A stretch of DNA of 45,908 bases, from NCBI GenBank assembly GCA_009779915.1, contig WRBA01000018.1, positions 1 to 45,908 of the forward strand. Reading direction: 5' to 3'. Positions 32,138 to 42,500 of this stretch are shown in pieces. The translations under genes were made by a program, and so were the position numbers. How positions within the stretch are numbered: position 1 is the first letter of the stretch; each line of letters begins with the position of its first letter. This stretch comes from Defluviitaleaceae bacterium. GTDB taxonomy: Bacteria; Bacillota; Clostridia; Lachnospirales; UBA5962. Under the pieces are notes generated by a model. That model was not told the origin of the DNA and did not search any database. It saw only the letters and a list, made by a program, of their open reading frames with translations.

Positions 32138-33076
32138 ATGACATCTATGAAGTCAGTATCAGTACAGCGAAGGCAGTCGTTTAAAAGGCGGCTTAAACGC
32201 AGCTTTCCTTATTATCTGCTTTTGTTGCTGCCCATTGCATATCTATTTATTTTTCACTATATGCCAATGTGGGGATTGCAAATAGCTTTCAGAGATTTTC
32301 AATCACAAACACCAATCCTTCAGATGCCTTGGCGGGGACTGCACTATTTCGAACAATTCTTCAGCTCTGCTCTTTTTTGGCAATATTTTAGAAATACCGT
32401 AGCCATAGCCTTTTACTCACTCCTTGCCGGATTCCCTTTGCCGATTATCTTGGCGATATGCCTAAACGAATGTCGTTTTGCACGTTTTAAAAAATCAGTG
32501 CAAATGGTTACATATATGCCGTTTTTTATCTCGACAGTAGTTCTTGTTGCAATGATACTGCAATTTACGGCCCGTGAAACAGGTGTTGTAAATCATTTAT
32601 TAGAATTTCTTGGATTTAACCGCGTTGATTTTATGGCCAGAACGCAATACTTCCGGCATATTTTTGTATGGACCGGAATTTGGCAATCAATGGGCTTTAA
32701 CGCAATCATTTATCTTGCTGCACTTTCCGGAATCAGCCAAGATTTGATTGATGCTGCAAAGGTTGATGGATGCAACAAATGGCGCCGTGTGTGGCATATT
32801 GACCTTCCCGGCATTCTGCCTACAATTACTATTCTGCTTATATTGAACATTAGTTCTCTGGTCAGCGTAGGTTTCGAGAGGATATTCCTTATGCAAAATC
32901 CATTTAACCTAAGCGTCAGCGAAGTCTTGTCAACCTATATATGGAGGGTTGGCGTTGCCGGCGGAAATTACAGCTTTTCTGCCGCAGCAGGTTTGTTCAA
33001 TAATATAATTGCCTTTGCACTGATACTTATTGCTAATTTCACGGCGCGCAGGGTTGGCGAAACATCGCTTTGGTAA
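32138..33076 (+). CDS. Sugar ABC transporter permease, LplB type
   Basis: A 312-residue integral membrane permease of the carbohydrate uptake-1 family. A basic N-terminus (RRLKRSFPYY) leads into about six helices, with the EAA-type coupling loop ALSGISQDLIDAAKVDGCNKWRRVWHIDLPGI. YMPMWGLQIAFRDF near the start is characteristic of LplB/YtcP-like permeases. ATG 32138 is used because GGAGGAG lies seven bases before it; the frame is open further up to 32060 without a ribosome site. It opens the operon and is followed 25 bases later by the partner permease. No ATPase (MsmX-type) gene is present, so a chromosomal one must be shared. Confidence 0.9.
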   Translation: MTSMKSVSVQRRQSFKRRLKRSFPYYLLLLLPIAYLFIFHYMPMWGLQIAFRDFQSQTPILQMPWRGLHYFEQFFSSALFWQYFRNTVAIAFYSLLAGFPLPIILAICLNECRFARFKKSVQMVTYMPFFISTVVLVAMILQFTARETGVVNHLLEFLGFNRVDFMARTQYFRHIFVWTGIWQSMGFNAIIYLAALSGISQDLIDAAKVDGCNKWRRVWHIDLPGILPTITILLILNISSLVSVGFERIFLMQNPFNLSVSEVLSTYIWRVGVAGGNYSFSAAAGLFNNIIAFALILIANFTARRVGETSLW

Positions 33077-33101
33077 AGGCGGGAAAGGGGGACTTGGTAT
33101 A

Positions 33102-34028
33102 ATGACATTACAAAATAATAACGAAAAAACGAATAAAAGTAAATGGCGTAATGGGTGGGATGATAAGTCATTTAACATTATAATAATGACGATACTTATA
33201 TTTATGCTGCTGATTGTGCTGTATCCGCTTATATTTGTGGTCAGTTCGTCTTTTTCCGATGGCAGAGCGGTTATGACGGGACGTGTGGTATTATGGCCGG
33301 TTAATCCGACTCTTGAGGGATATGCAGCCGTATTCCGTAACAACCAAATTATGATTGGCTTTAGAAATTCACTTATATATACTGTGGTTGGTGTTGTTCT
33401 TAATTTAATTATGGGTATTCTTGCAGCTTTTCCGCTGTCCCGTAAAGACTTGGTTGGAAAAAGGTTCTTAAATCTCTTCTTTATCTTCACTATGTTCTTT
33501 TCGGGCGGCATGATTCCTCGCTTCTTATTGATAGCGGACACACTTGGTTTGATGGATAATCCCCTTGCGCTCATATTGCCCGGTATGATGAGTGTTTGGT
33601 ATGTTATCTTGATACGTACCTACATATCATCCTCCATTCCTGACGAATTAACAGAATCTGCCGAATTGGACGGGTGCAGTGCAATAGGTGTTTTATGGCG
33701 CATAATTGTGCCGTTGTCAAAACCTATTTTAGCTGTAATTGCGCTGTTTTGCGGTGTTGCAATATGGAATAGTTACTTCGACGGATTCATTTTTATCCGT
33801 GACGGAAGGCTTTTTCCGCTCCAGGTAGTGCTTCGCAACATATTGATACTTAGCAATATGGACCCGGAAATGATGGCGGACATACGTGGTGCAGTAAACC
33901 GCCAAGCCATGCAGCATTTGGTGAAATATGCTGTTATAGTGGTATCCAGCGCACCGCTGCTTCTGGCATATCCTTTTGTGCAAAGGCATTTTGTAAAGGG
34001 GATTATGCTTGGTTCCGTTAAAGGGTGA
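33102..34028 (+). CDS. Sugar ABC transporter permease, LplC type
   Basis: A 308-residue partner permease with about six helices and the EAA loop ELTESAELDGCSAIGVLWRIIVPLSKPIL. It ends PFVQRHFVKGIMLGSVKG, the standard C-terminus of LplC/YtcP-like proteins. ATG 33102 follows a purine-rich ribosome site (GGGAAAGGGGG); the longer frame from 33030 overlaps the previous gene. Together with 32138-33076 and the binding protein at 34096 it forms a binding-protein-dependent importer for a complex sugar. Confidence 0.9.
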   Translation: MTLQNNNEKTNKSKWRNGWDDKSFNIIIMTILIFMLLIVLYPLIFVVSSSFSDGRAVMTGRVVLWPVNPTLEGYAAVFRNNQIMIGFRNSLIYTVVGVVLNLIMGILAAFPLSRKDLVGKRFLNLFFIFTMFFSGGMIPRFLLIADTLGLMDNPLALILPGMMSVWYVILIRTYISSSIPDELTESAELDGCSAIGVLWRIIVPLSKPILAVIALFCGVAIWNSYFDGFIFIRDGRLFPLQVVLRNILILSNMDPEMMADIRGAVNRQAMQHLVKYAVIVVSSAPLLLAYPFVQRHFVKGIMLGSVKG

Positions 34029-34095
34029 TTTCACAAATGATATATAAAAAAGAAATACATATTTAAAATAAAATTAAAATTAGGAGGGCAAAAAA

Positions 34096-35835
34096 ATGAA
34101 ACGTTTATTTAAACCTTTTATGGCTGTGTTGATTGCCTGCTTTATGCTGCTTGCCGCTTGCGGACAAGGCGGAGGAGCAGGAACGGCAGAAACGCCGGCT
34201 GATACACTTGCAACGCCGGTGATTACATCAGATTGGGGCAGCATGGGTCTTACTTCGGGCGGGGTGCCTATATCCGACCCCGGTCAATTCCCTATCGTCC
34301 AAAACCGTGGTGACATCACTGTAGAAATTATGGTAACAGGACATCCTACTTTTGATTGGAATAACAATGACATGACACGGTGGATGGAAGAAATGACAAA
34401 TATTGTTGTTAACTGGAGAGTAATTCCTCTTGAGGGCCGGGCTGATACATTAAATCTTGAATTAACTTCGGCAAATTATCCGGATGCATTTAAGGTGGTA
34501 GGCTTTAACCAAGCACATGTCAACCGCTTCGGCGTAGGTGAAGGGCGTTTGATGCCTATAACCGATTTAATTCCTCTTCATGCACCAAATTTGATGGAAA
34601 TTCTTGAGGAATTCCCAAATTATGAAGGTATCATGACCATGCTTGACGGCGAAATTTACGTCATGCCAAATATCAATCAATGTTTCCACTGCACTATGTT
34701 CTACAAAATGTGGATTAACCAAGATTTCCTTGACGAAGTGGATATGGAAATTCCAACTACCACGGACGAGCTGCTTACTGTTTTGCGAGCTTTCCGTGAT
34801 GAAATTCCAGGTTCTATACCTTTTGCCGGCACATTTACAGGCGGCTGGGGCAGCACTTTGGATTATTTTATAATGAATGCTTTTACATTCTATGATGCAC
34901 ATACATTGGGCAACGGCCCGGCGCAGCCTACATTGGGCCTATTCGTGGATAACGGTGTTGTCAAAACTCCTTGGAATCAGCCTGGAACCATAGAAGGGCT
35001 TCGTTTCCTTAATCAGCTTGTTAGAGAAGGGCTTTTGCATGAAGGCTCTTTGACAGGCGACGGTTCGGCTCTTATCGCTCTTGTAGAATCAGGAGATACT
35101 GCTCGTGTTGGCATGGTAACCGGAGGTCATGGCGCAATTTTCAGTGATATGGCCGGATATCGCTATCCTTTGTATGTGCCTGTTATGCCATTTGCAGGCC
35201 CGGACGGACGCCGTGTATTCCCGCAAAACACTAATGACCTTGGTTTTAACGGATTCTATATTTCCGCTGATTCAAATTACGCCGAAGCTTTGGTAAAATG
35301 GGCAGATTTGTTATATACTTTTGAAGCCACAATGCGCGGATATTTTGGTCCCGCCGAAACCAATTGGCGTTTGGCAGAACCCGGAGAATATGGTATTGAC
35401 GGCAATCCCGCAATTTATACTATCTTGGTGCCATGGCAAGAAACCGAACCGCAAAGCTACCACTGGAACCAATTTACAATCTCTAACCGCACAGCAGCAT
35501 TCAGGGCGGGAGAAGCATTTGACACAAATATATCTCTGTGGGATCCCGAAGGTTTGGAAGCGTTCCTTTTCCAGACAACCGAACAAATGCTTCCGTTTGC
35601 TAATTCAGAAAAAATCTTCCCGCCGGTTAAATTCACCGATGACCAAACAAGTGACATGAGTGTACCGCTTACCGATGTCACTTCAATTATCAGGCAGTGG
35701 ATTCCCGGATTTGTTGCAGGTGTATTTGATATTGATACTCAATATGATGAATTCCTTGAACTGCTTGAAAATGCCGGTCTCAGCTTTTTGCTAGAGCATT
35801 TCCAAGCTGCTTATGACTTGCTTTACGGACAATAA
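34096..35835 (+). CDS. Sugar-binding lipoprotein, LplA type
   Basis: A 579-residue extracellular solute-binding protein. The lipoprotein signal (residues 1-22) ends in the lipobox LLAAC, so Cys22 would be lipidated and hold the protein on the outer face of the membrane. The mature chain has the long LplA/YtcQ-type fold, with DITVEIMVTGHPTFDWNNND near the start and many aromatic residues suited to glycan binding. GGAGGG precedes the ATG. A hairpin at 35861-35890 after the stop probably lets it be expressed above the following genes. The neighbouring fucosidase suggests a fucose-containing ligand, which is inference. Confidence 0.9.
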   Translation: MKRLFKPFMAVLIACFMLLAACGQGGGAGTAETPADTLATPVITSDWGSMGLTSGGVPISDPGQFPIVQNRGDITVEIMVTGHPTFDWNNNDMTRWMEEMTNIVVNWRVIPLEGRADTLNLELTSANYPDAFKVVGFNQAHVNRFGVGEGRLMPITDLIPLHAPNLMEILEEFPNYEGIMTMLDGEIYVMPNINQCFHCTMFYKMWINQDFLDEVDMEIPTTTDELLTVLRAFRDEIPGSIPFAGTFTGGWGSTLDYFIMNAFTFYDAHTLGNGPAQPTLGLFVDNGVVKTPWNQPGTIEGLRFLNQLVREGLLHEGSLTGDGSALIALVESGDTARVGMVTGGHGAIFSDMAGYRYPLYVPVMPFAGPDGRRVFPQNTNDLGFNGFYISADSNYAEALVKWADLLYTFEATMRGYFGPAETNWRLAEPGEYGIDGNPAIYTILVPWQETEPQSYHWNQFTISNRTAAFRAGEAFDTNISLWDPEGLEAFLFQTTEQMLPFANSEKIFPPVKFTDDQTSDMSVPLTDVTSIIRQWIPGFVAGVFDIDTQYDEFLELLENAGLSFLLEHFQAAYDLLYGQ

Positions 35836-35860
35836 TACCTTGTTTTAACACCAAACTTTA

Positions 35861-35890
35861 GGGAGAGAGGATTTTATAAGATTCTCTCCC
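35861..35890 (+). terminator. Intra-operon hairpin after binding-protein gene
   Basis: GGGAGAGA (35861-35868) pairs with TCTCTCCC (35883-35890), followed by TTGTGTTTATTT. An imperfect T-run and continuing operon suggest partial termination. Confidence 0.55.
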
Positions 35891-35916
35891 TTGTGTTTAT
35901 TTAATAGGAGGATGTT

Positions 35917-37230
35917 ATGGATTGGAATGAGTATAGGAAGCGTTTAAGCTGGTTCCAGCACGACCGTTTCGGAATGTTTATCCATTGGGGGCTATATGCC
36001 ATTCCGGCACGAGGTGAATGGGTGCGCAGCTTTGAAAAAATGCCTAAGGAAGATTATCAAAAATATTTTGATGCTTTTGACCCGACGGGTTATGACCCCA
36101 AGGAATGGGCAAGGCTTGCCAAGCATGCCGGAATGAAATATGCAGTTCTTACTGCAAAGCATCATGATGGATTTTGCCTTTTCGACAGCAAGCTGACAGA
36201 TTATAAATCCACTAATACCAAGGCCGGACGTGACTTGGTGCGGGAATATGTTGATGCATTCCGTGCAGAAGGCATTAAGGTTGGTTTGTATTTTTCTTTG
36301 ATTGACTGGTACCATCCTGATTATCCGCATTATGAGGACAAAATCCACCCCATGCGCGGCAACGAGGACTTTAAAGACCATGCCTCACAAGAAAATTTTG
36401 ATAGATATTTGGATTATATGCATGGTCAAGTGCGTGAAATTTGTACAAATTACGGTAAACTTGATGTCCTTTGGTTTGATTTTTCTTATGAAGGAATGAG
36501 CGGCGAAAAGTGGCGGGCTACTGAACTTGTGCGCATGGTGCGCTCGCTTCAGCCGGATGTTCTTATTGATAACAGGCTGGAGGCATCGGGCGAGGGTTTC
36601 GGCTCTCTGCTTACGGACAATCCAAGCGAATATTCAGGCGATTTTGTTTCTCCGGAACAGATTATACCGCCGGAAGGTATATTGAGCCAAAAAGGTGAAC
36701 CTGTGGCGTGGGAAGCCTGTGTTACATTGAATAATCACTGGGGTTATGCTGTGCATGACCATGATTGGAAAAGCGCAAAAACGGTGGTGCGCAAGCTTGT
36801 TGAATGCGTAAGTAAAGGCGGAAATCTTTTGCTTAATGTCGGGCCGGATGCCAAGGGGCGCATCCCAAAAGAAAGTGTTAAGATATTAACCGAAGTTGGA
36901 AATTGGATGGAGCGCAACAGTGCGAGTATCTATGGATGTTGTGTCAGTTCTATATCACAGCAGCCATGGGGATGCGTAACCGAAAGCGAAACGGATATTT
37001 TCCTGCATGTTTATGAAGATACAGTTGGGCCTATTCCGTTAAAGGGTTTGAAAAAAGAAGATTTTAGACTCATTCAATTTGAGGATGGCGGAGCGGAAAT
37101 TCAAATAAAACCTTCATGGACGACAGGAAACTATCCTGATTATATGTATGTGCCTATAGGTTCGGATGCATTTGGAAGCTATGCTTTGCCGGATAAAATA
37201 GACACGGTAATAAGGATGATAAAAAAATGA
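35917..37230 (+). CDS. Alpha-L-fucosidase, GH29
   Basis: A 437-residue glycoside hydrolase that should remove terminal alpha-L-fucose with retention. Hallmarks: FGMFIHWGLYAIPARGEW near the start, TAKHHDGFCLFDS, and the nucleophile region LDVLWFDFSYEG with Asp188. KGGNLLLNVGPDAKGRIP closes the catalytic domain. No signal peptide is seen, so it acts in the cytoplasm on imported oligosaccharides, consistent with the upstream importer. AGGAGG precedes the ATG at 35917. Its stop overlaps the next gene's start by four bases (ATGA). Activity on plant or host glycans cannot be told apart. Confidence 0.92.
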   Translation: MDWNEYRKRLSWFQHDRFGMFIHWGLYAIPARGEWVRSFEKMPKEDYQKYFDAFDPTGYDPKEWARLAKHAGMKYAVLTAKHHDGFCLFDSKLTDYKSTNTKAGRDLVREYVDAFRAEGIKVGLYFSLIDWYHPDYPHYEDKIHPMRGNEDFKDHASQENFDRYLDYMHGQVREICTNYGKLDVLWFDFSYEGMSGEKWRATELVRMVRSLQPDVLIDNRLEASGEGFGSLLTDNPSEYSGDFVSPEQIIPPEGILSQKGEPVAWEACVTLNNHWGYAVHDHDWKSAKTVVRKLVECVSKGGNLLLNVGPDAKGRIPKESVKILTEVGNWMERNSASIYGCCVSSISQQPWGCVTESETDIFLHVYEDTVGPIPLKGLKKEDFRLIQFEDGGAEIQIKPSWTTGNYPDYMYVPIGSDAFGSYALPDKIDTVIRMIKK

Positions 37231-38054
37231 GCGGACGTATTGTGAAGTTAGGAGCACCCTTTATAGGGCTGCTTCTGCTTTGCATTGCCGGCTGCACTTC
37301 CACGGATTATATCGAAACAAACCTTGCTTCCAATCTTCCTGACAGAATTGAAATTTTTTACTTTTATGATGAAATTTGCACCAGTTGTACAAATGATTTT
37401 GATTTCCACGAACTGTTTCACGAAATGGCAGGAGATGTTTCCGAAATGTATCCATATATGCTGATACCTGTAAATGTAGCAAGAACAAATGGACGCAGGC
37501 TTTTTGAGGAGACAATGGCAAGCTTCGGTCATTCTACTAATAATATCAATTTTCCGTTAATGATGGTTGGAAGCTGGTTATTTCAAGGGGAAGAAAGCAT
37601 ACGCAATAATATAAGAGAGGCGTTTCTGGTTGAGGGTGAAGACATTTTTGTTAATGAATATGTGTTTAATCAATTAAATCCTCCCACTCCCCTACACGAA
37701 CGCTTTAAAATTTATGCGGAGCATAATACAATAATTTATTTTTACCGTATTGTATGTCCCGCATGCATTGAATTAGAGCCTTTTATAGATGCCTTGCCCG
37801 AGTATGTTGCAATAGACGGCGAAAATATACCTGTTAATGTAGTGCGTATAAACACGCGGTCAGGAAATAATGGGAATTTAGTCAGAGCGTTTTTAGAGTA
37901 TTACAATGTACCGCATGAAGATCAATTTGTTCCCATTATATTTTTAAGGGACATGCATCTTACCGGCGTTGAAAGAATAAGAACGGAATTACTGGACCTG
38001 CTGGCAGAAGGGGCCGGTCTTGGTTTTGAATTAACACAATTTGGAGGTAATTAA
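37227..38054 (+). CDS. Lipoprotein with two thioredoxin-like CxxC modules
   Basis: A 275-residue predicted lipoprotein: hydrophobic core GLLLLCIAG then Cys23. Two similar halves follow, each with a strand plus CxxC site: FYFYDEICTSC (Cys51/Cys54) and IYFYRIVCPAC (Cys177/Cys180), which are thioredoxin-fold active-site positions. Both halves later have a segment leading to a Pro (NFPLMMVG and FVPIIFLRD), the usual cis-Pro site. It could act as an extracytoplasmic disulfide reductase or isomerase. Finding it coupled to a fucosidase is unusual. It overlaps the fucosidase stop by four bases and ends at the next start. I know no named family for this exact layout. Confidence 0.7.
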   Translation: MSGRIVKLGAPFIGLLLLCIAGCTSTDYIETNLASNLPDRIEIFYFYDEICTSCTNDFDFHELFHEMAGDVSEMYPYMLIPVNVARTNGRRLFEETMASFGHSTNNINFPLMMVGSWLFQGEESIRNNIREAFLVEGEDIFVNEYVFNQLNPPTPLHERFKIYAEHNTIIYFYRIVCPACIELEPFIDALPEYVAIDGENIPVNVVRINTRSGNNGNLVRAFLEYYNVPHEDQFVPIIFLRDMHLTGVERIRTELLDLLAEGAGLGFELTQFGGN

Positions 38055-39482
38055 ATGAAAATAGCGCTTGCCGGCATGGGGCATGAAAGCAATACATTTA
38101 ATAAATTAACCACAGGAATTGAAACATTTAATCTTGTGGATGGCGATGAATTTATTCATCGGGGCCGCGAGGACAGTTCCGCAAGCGGGTTTTATGAAAC
38201 GCTTACAGGGGCCGGAAAAGAAGTTACACCGCTGTTTTTTGCCAGAGCAATACCTTCGGGCGCAGTAAGGCTTGATGCCTACGAATATATAAAATCACGG
38301 ATTATTGAAAAACTGCGCAAACATGGGCCGTGGGACGGAGTTTGTCTTGCACTGCACGGCTCTATGGCTGTTTGCGGATTGCACGACCCTGAAGGAGATT
38401 TGCTTGAAGCGGTTCGCTGGGTTGTTGGACATGAAATCCCTGTTGTATGCGCTTTAGACATGCATGCCACCGTTACAGAGCGCATGGTCTTGCTGTCTGA
38501 CGGATATGCGGTTTTCCGCACTGCGCCGCATATCGACTCATTTGATACCGGGGTGCGTGCGGCAGATATAATGCTAAAAATTTTAAAAGAAGGTAAAAAA
38601 ACCGTAAATACTTTTGTTAAAATACCCATTCTTGTTTCCGGAGAGCAGAGCGAAACCCGTGTAGACCCTGCAAAATCATTATTTGAAGCACTTGCAGAAT
38701 ATGATAAACTGCCCAATGTTCTTTGCTCGTCATATGTAATGGGTTTTCCTTGGGCAGACAGTCCTTTTGGCGGCGCGGGGGCGTTGGTTACAGGGTGGGC
38801 TTGCGACCACGAAAACCTGAAAGAACTCGCAAATAAAATGGCAAAGATTTTTTGGGATAAGCGCAGCGAATTTGTTTACAGCACACAGGCTATGCTTCCG
38901 GAACAGGCTATACAAACCGCTCTTTCGGTTACAGAATTTCCTGTGATTATATCGGATTCGGCAGATAATCCGACAGCAGGCGCTTCACAAGATGCCACAC
39001 AATTTTTGCGTCTTATGATTGAAAGCGGAGTACAAAATGCGGTTTATACATGTGTAGCGGATCCGGCAGCTTATAGGGAATGTTCAACGCATGCAATAGG
39101 TGATGAATTTACTATTACAATGGGCGGCTATTATTCCGGTAAAGAATATGAGCGTCTTACTCTGGATGCTAAATTAATAAACCTTGCTGTATCATCCGGT
39201 GTATCTTATGCTGTAATGCAGTCAAAGGGCGTAATATTTACGATTTCCAATAAGCGCTGCGCTACATACAGCCCCGAAACACTTAGAGTTCTTGGTCTTG
39301 AACCGGAATCATTCAATTTAATAGGCATAAAAGCAGGTTATCTAAGTCCGGAATATCAGGATATAAGTAAGCTAAGTATTCTTGCCTTAACCGATGGTGA
39401 TACTGCCCTTGAGCTAAGAAATCTTCCTTATGTAAAAACACCGAGACCAATGTATCCTCTGGATTTAGATATGGTGTTTTGA
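38055..39482 (+). CDS. M81/MlrC-like metallopeptidase family protein
   Basis: A 475-residue protein with the MlrC N-terminal domain (KIALAGMGHESNTF, LALHGSMAVCG, ALDMHATVTERM) and its C-terminal domain (DSADNPTAGASQDAT, GDEFTITMGGYYSGKEY). The His and Asp residues of these motifs are the presumed zinc ligands. The family was named for microcystin-degrading MlrC, but most members, including those in sugar and amino-acid operons, have unknown substrates. GGAGG precedes the ATG, which follows the previous stop directly. It is the last gene of the operon, closed by a strong bidirectional terminator. Confidence 0.88.
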   Translation: MKIALAGMGHESNTFNKLTTGIETFNLVDGDEFIHRGREDSSASGFYETLTGAGKEVTPLFFARAIPSGAVRLDAYEYIKSRIIEKLRKHGPWDGVCLALHGSMAVCGLHDPEGDLLEAVRWVVGHEIPVVCALDMHATVTERMVLLSDGYAVFRTAPHIDSFDTGVRAADIMLKILKEGKKTVNTFVKIPILVSGEQSETRVDPAKSLFEALAEYDKLPNVLCSSYVMGFPWADSPFGGAGALVTGWACDHENLKELANKMAKIFWDKRSEFVYSTQAMLPEQAIQTALSVTEFPVIISDSADNPTAGASQDATQFLRLMIESGVQNAVYTCVADPAAYRECSTHAIGDEFTITMGGYYSGKEYERLTLDAKLINLAVSSGVSYAVMQSKGVIFTISNKRCATYSPETLRVLGLEPESFNLIGIKAGYLSPEYQDISKLSILALTDGDTALELRNLPYVKTPRPMYPLDLDMVF

Positions 39483-39494
39483 TATGTTTGATGG

Positions 39495-39534
39495 CAACAA
39501 AAAAACGAAGCTTTACTGCTTCGTTTTTTTGTTG
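39495..39534. terminator. Bidirectional intrinsic terminator
   Basis: Perfect 17-bp arms (39495-39511 and 39518-39534, CAACAAAAAAACGAAGC and complement) with loop TTTACT give A- and T-runs on both strands. It ends both the carbohydrate operon and the convergent surface-protein gene, whose stop codon lies in the loop. Confidence 0.9.
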
Positions 39535-42500
39535 TACTGTATTTGACTTAAAATTATTACTAAAACAGAAATTGCAAATCCTGTTATTGAAATTATAAGA
39601 CCTGTAAAGCTGTAATTATCGCTGGTTTGTGGATTTCCTCCCGGTGGCCCGGGACTTGCTCCCGGATATCCAGGATAATCTTCGTCACCCTCTTCTTCGC
39701 TTGGCTCATCGGTATCAGGCAAAATGCCAATCTCTCCCGGTGGTCCCGGACTTGCTCCCGGGTATCCCGGATAGTCTTCGTTACCATCATTTTCTCCCAG
39801 TTCATCGGTGTCCGGCAGCTCTACGGGAGGTTCTGTTGGAGGCTCCGTAGGAGGATCTGTTGTCCCGATGGGCGGAACAGGAGGAAACTCTATAGGAGGG
39901 TCCGTAATATCAGGAGGTTCCGTAGGCGGCTCCGTGGGAGGTTCTGTAGAACCGGGCGGAACAATGCCTATAGGCGGAACTACAGTTCCCGGAGGTTCTG
40001 TAGGGGGGTCTATTGGTGGGTTTGTAATATCCGGCGGCTCCAGCGGAACAATACCTATGGGAGGAACTGCAATTCCCGGTGGTTCTGTCGGAGGTTCCGT
40101 AGGTGGTTCTGTTGGAGGGTCTATGGGTGGATTTGTAATATCCGGCGGCTCCGTGGGAGGTTCTGTAGTCCCGGGCGGAACAATGCCTATAGGTGGAACT
40201 ACAGTTCCCGGAGGTTCTGTAGGGGGGTCTATTGGTGGGTTTGTAACACCGGGCGGCATGGGCCAAATAGGTATAGGCGGTCGGCCAGGCTGCTGTAAAA
40301 TGCTAGTAGTATGCATCTCAAATCCTTGCCCTCCATGGATAAAATCATTAACGACCATTTCACCATTAACAGAGCCGCCTCTGGGAGCATTAAAATTGGC
40401 TTGCGGTGCTAAAATATTGCCGATAATATGCCCGTAATTCGTGCCGATTTCACCAACCCCGCCGGAATTTACGAAATTCCAGATAATTCTGTGGCTGTAG
40501 GCTCTTGCAAGTTCATAACCATCCGCAAAACTACTTTCACTTATTATCTGCGTATCAATAATATCCATAAAATCCGCATTATATGGATTATCAACAGAAA
40601 TATTAATAATGTAATTCCCTTCAAACCAGCTTGGGAAGCTAAGGGAAGGAAGGACAAGACTGTAAGGAGAATAGTTAAGGAATTGGGGATTTTCTATTGT
40701 ATACACAATGGTGTATTGAGAAAACCTTTCTGTATCGTCCGGTAATATAAAATACCAGGGTTCCCAAGGCCCTACAAATTCGGAAATCTCACCGCGAACT
40801 ACATTATCAAGACCTAATATCTCATCAGAAACAAAGAAATCACTTAAATTACTTAAATCTGATTGAGCTGCATTAAAGAAGTTGTCTATCTCTGCGGAGG
40901 ATACCGTTGGTATAGTATTCCAATTTGTATAAAATCCATCGGAATCCGCATCCGTTCCATGCGGCGTTGGGCTATCTGTCCCAATATATCCCTTACTTGT
41001 AATAGTATCATTGGGGTGCGGGTCATCACGCATCAATATATCTCCGCCATGCAATATGACGGAATAAGTATTGTACGGCCCTATCTGGGGTGGAATGCCT
41101 GTGCCTGTATACGGATAGTTGGCATTTAAAACACCGCCAACTATCAAGCGTGGATTATACTCGGGCAGCTGCATGCCAACGCCTTTATGTGCTTCACCGA
41201 AATCCAGTGTATTACCATGATACATATAAATGTTTCCGGAAACTAAAACACCGCTTTCAGAGTGAAAATAACCCTGTGCATCCATCCTTAAATCGCCAAG
41301 GACTAAAAGACCAAAGTTATGAACCGACCCAAGGGGGCTATCTGCTATAGGAGGGGCCCACGGAGGCATAACACCTTGCGACGTCCCTGTTATAGCTTGT
41401 GCAGTAAGGTTAACTGCAACTTGTCTTCCGCTGCTTAATAATGTAATCTGTTCCAATGCATTGAGATTAGCCAAATCTAAGCTGGCGGGCATTTCAAAAG
41501 TGACAGTGTAATACCCGCCTTCGTAATTTCGCCCTGCATATTCTATGGCTTCTGCATATTCCGTTACAAGCATTTCAGGAATCAAAACCGCAATACTGTT
41601 GAAAAAATGACCCTCATATACCGCAAACTCGTATGACAATGCAAATACAGCATCCCTTGGAACTTCCATGCCGTCATAAATAGGCGTTCCTTCAAACAAC
41701 ACACTTGGCACAGCACCCAATACTCTTCTTTCACTTTCTGCATATCCATAGGCATATACATCAAGTGTGGGCACAATTCCCGCCATGATTATCCTGTAGT
41801 CTGCTATATAATTCCAATTTGGAGAAGCTTCACCCGGCAAATCTGTTTCAAACCAGCCAACAAGGCGGTAATCGGTCTGTGAAATGTCCAGCGAGTCCAT
41901 TTGTCTGGTAACAACATTTTCAAAACCGGGTGCGCCTGTAATGGCTATATCGTCATTATTATAGCCCTGATGATGCGGTTCTCCCCTTAAATTATTAAGA
42001 CTCCAAGAATCATTATGTATTGTTCTTTCGTATACTTCGTATAAAGCGGGATATTTATAAGGCACCGGTCCCGAAGTGGCCGTATTGCCATAAACAGCAC
42101 CATGACCAACTTCATTTGGCGAACCTATAAGCACGCGCTCCAGCACATCTAAGCCATCTACATGAATACCGCCGCCGTTTGATGCCGTATTCATCCGCAA
42201 CTGAGCTGCACCGGCCTTATGAAACCAAGATGCAGTGCCGGTTATAAATACACCGCCGCCATTGCCTTGTGCGGTATTTTCTGAAATTTCTCCATATACA
42301 GAACTCCATTCACCCAAACCCATAGTAAATTGGGAATTAGATAAATAGACACCTGCACCATTGCTGTCAGCGGTATTTCTATTGATGTAGCCGCCTTTCA
42401 TAGACATTGCAGAATTAACCAGATAAATACCGCCGCCGTCTGTATAGGAATGATTTTCTCCGATATGCCCGGCATGCAGATTAATTTGGCTGCTATATGC

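Noticed and set aside
32930-33574. A 214-residue minus-strand frame across the two permease genes.
   Set aside because: It runs antisense through two well-supported membrane permeases and has no recognisable motif.
39808-40437. A 209-residue Gly/Ser-rich frame (GGSVGGSV repeats) on the plus strand.
   Set aside because: It is the antisense of the Pro/Thr stalk of the beta-helix surface protein; the pattern follows from the repeats and there is no ribosome site.
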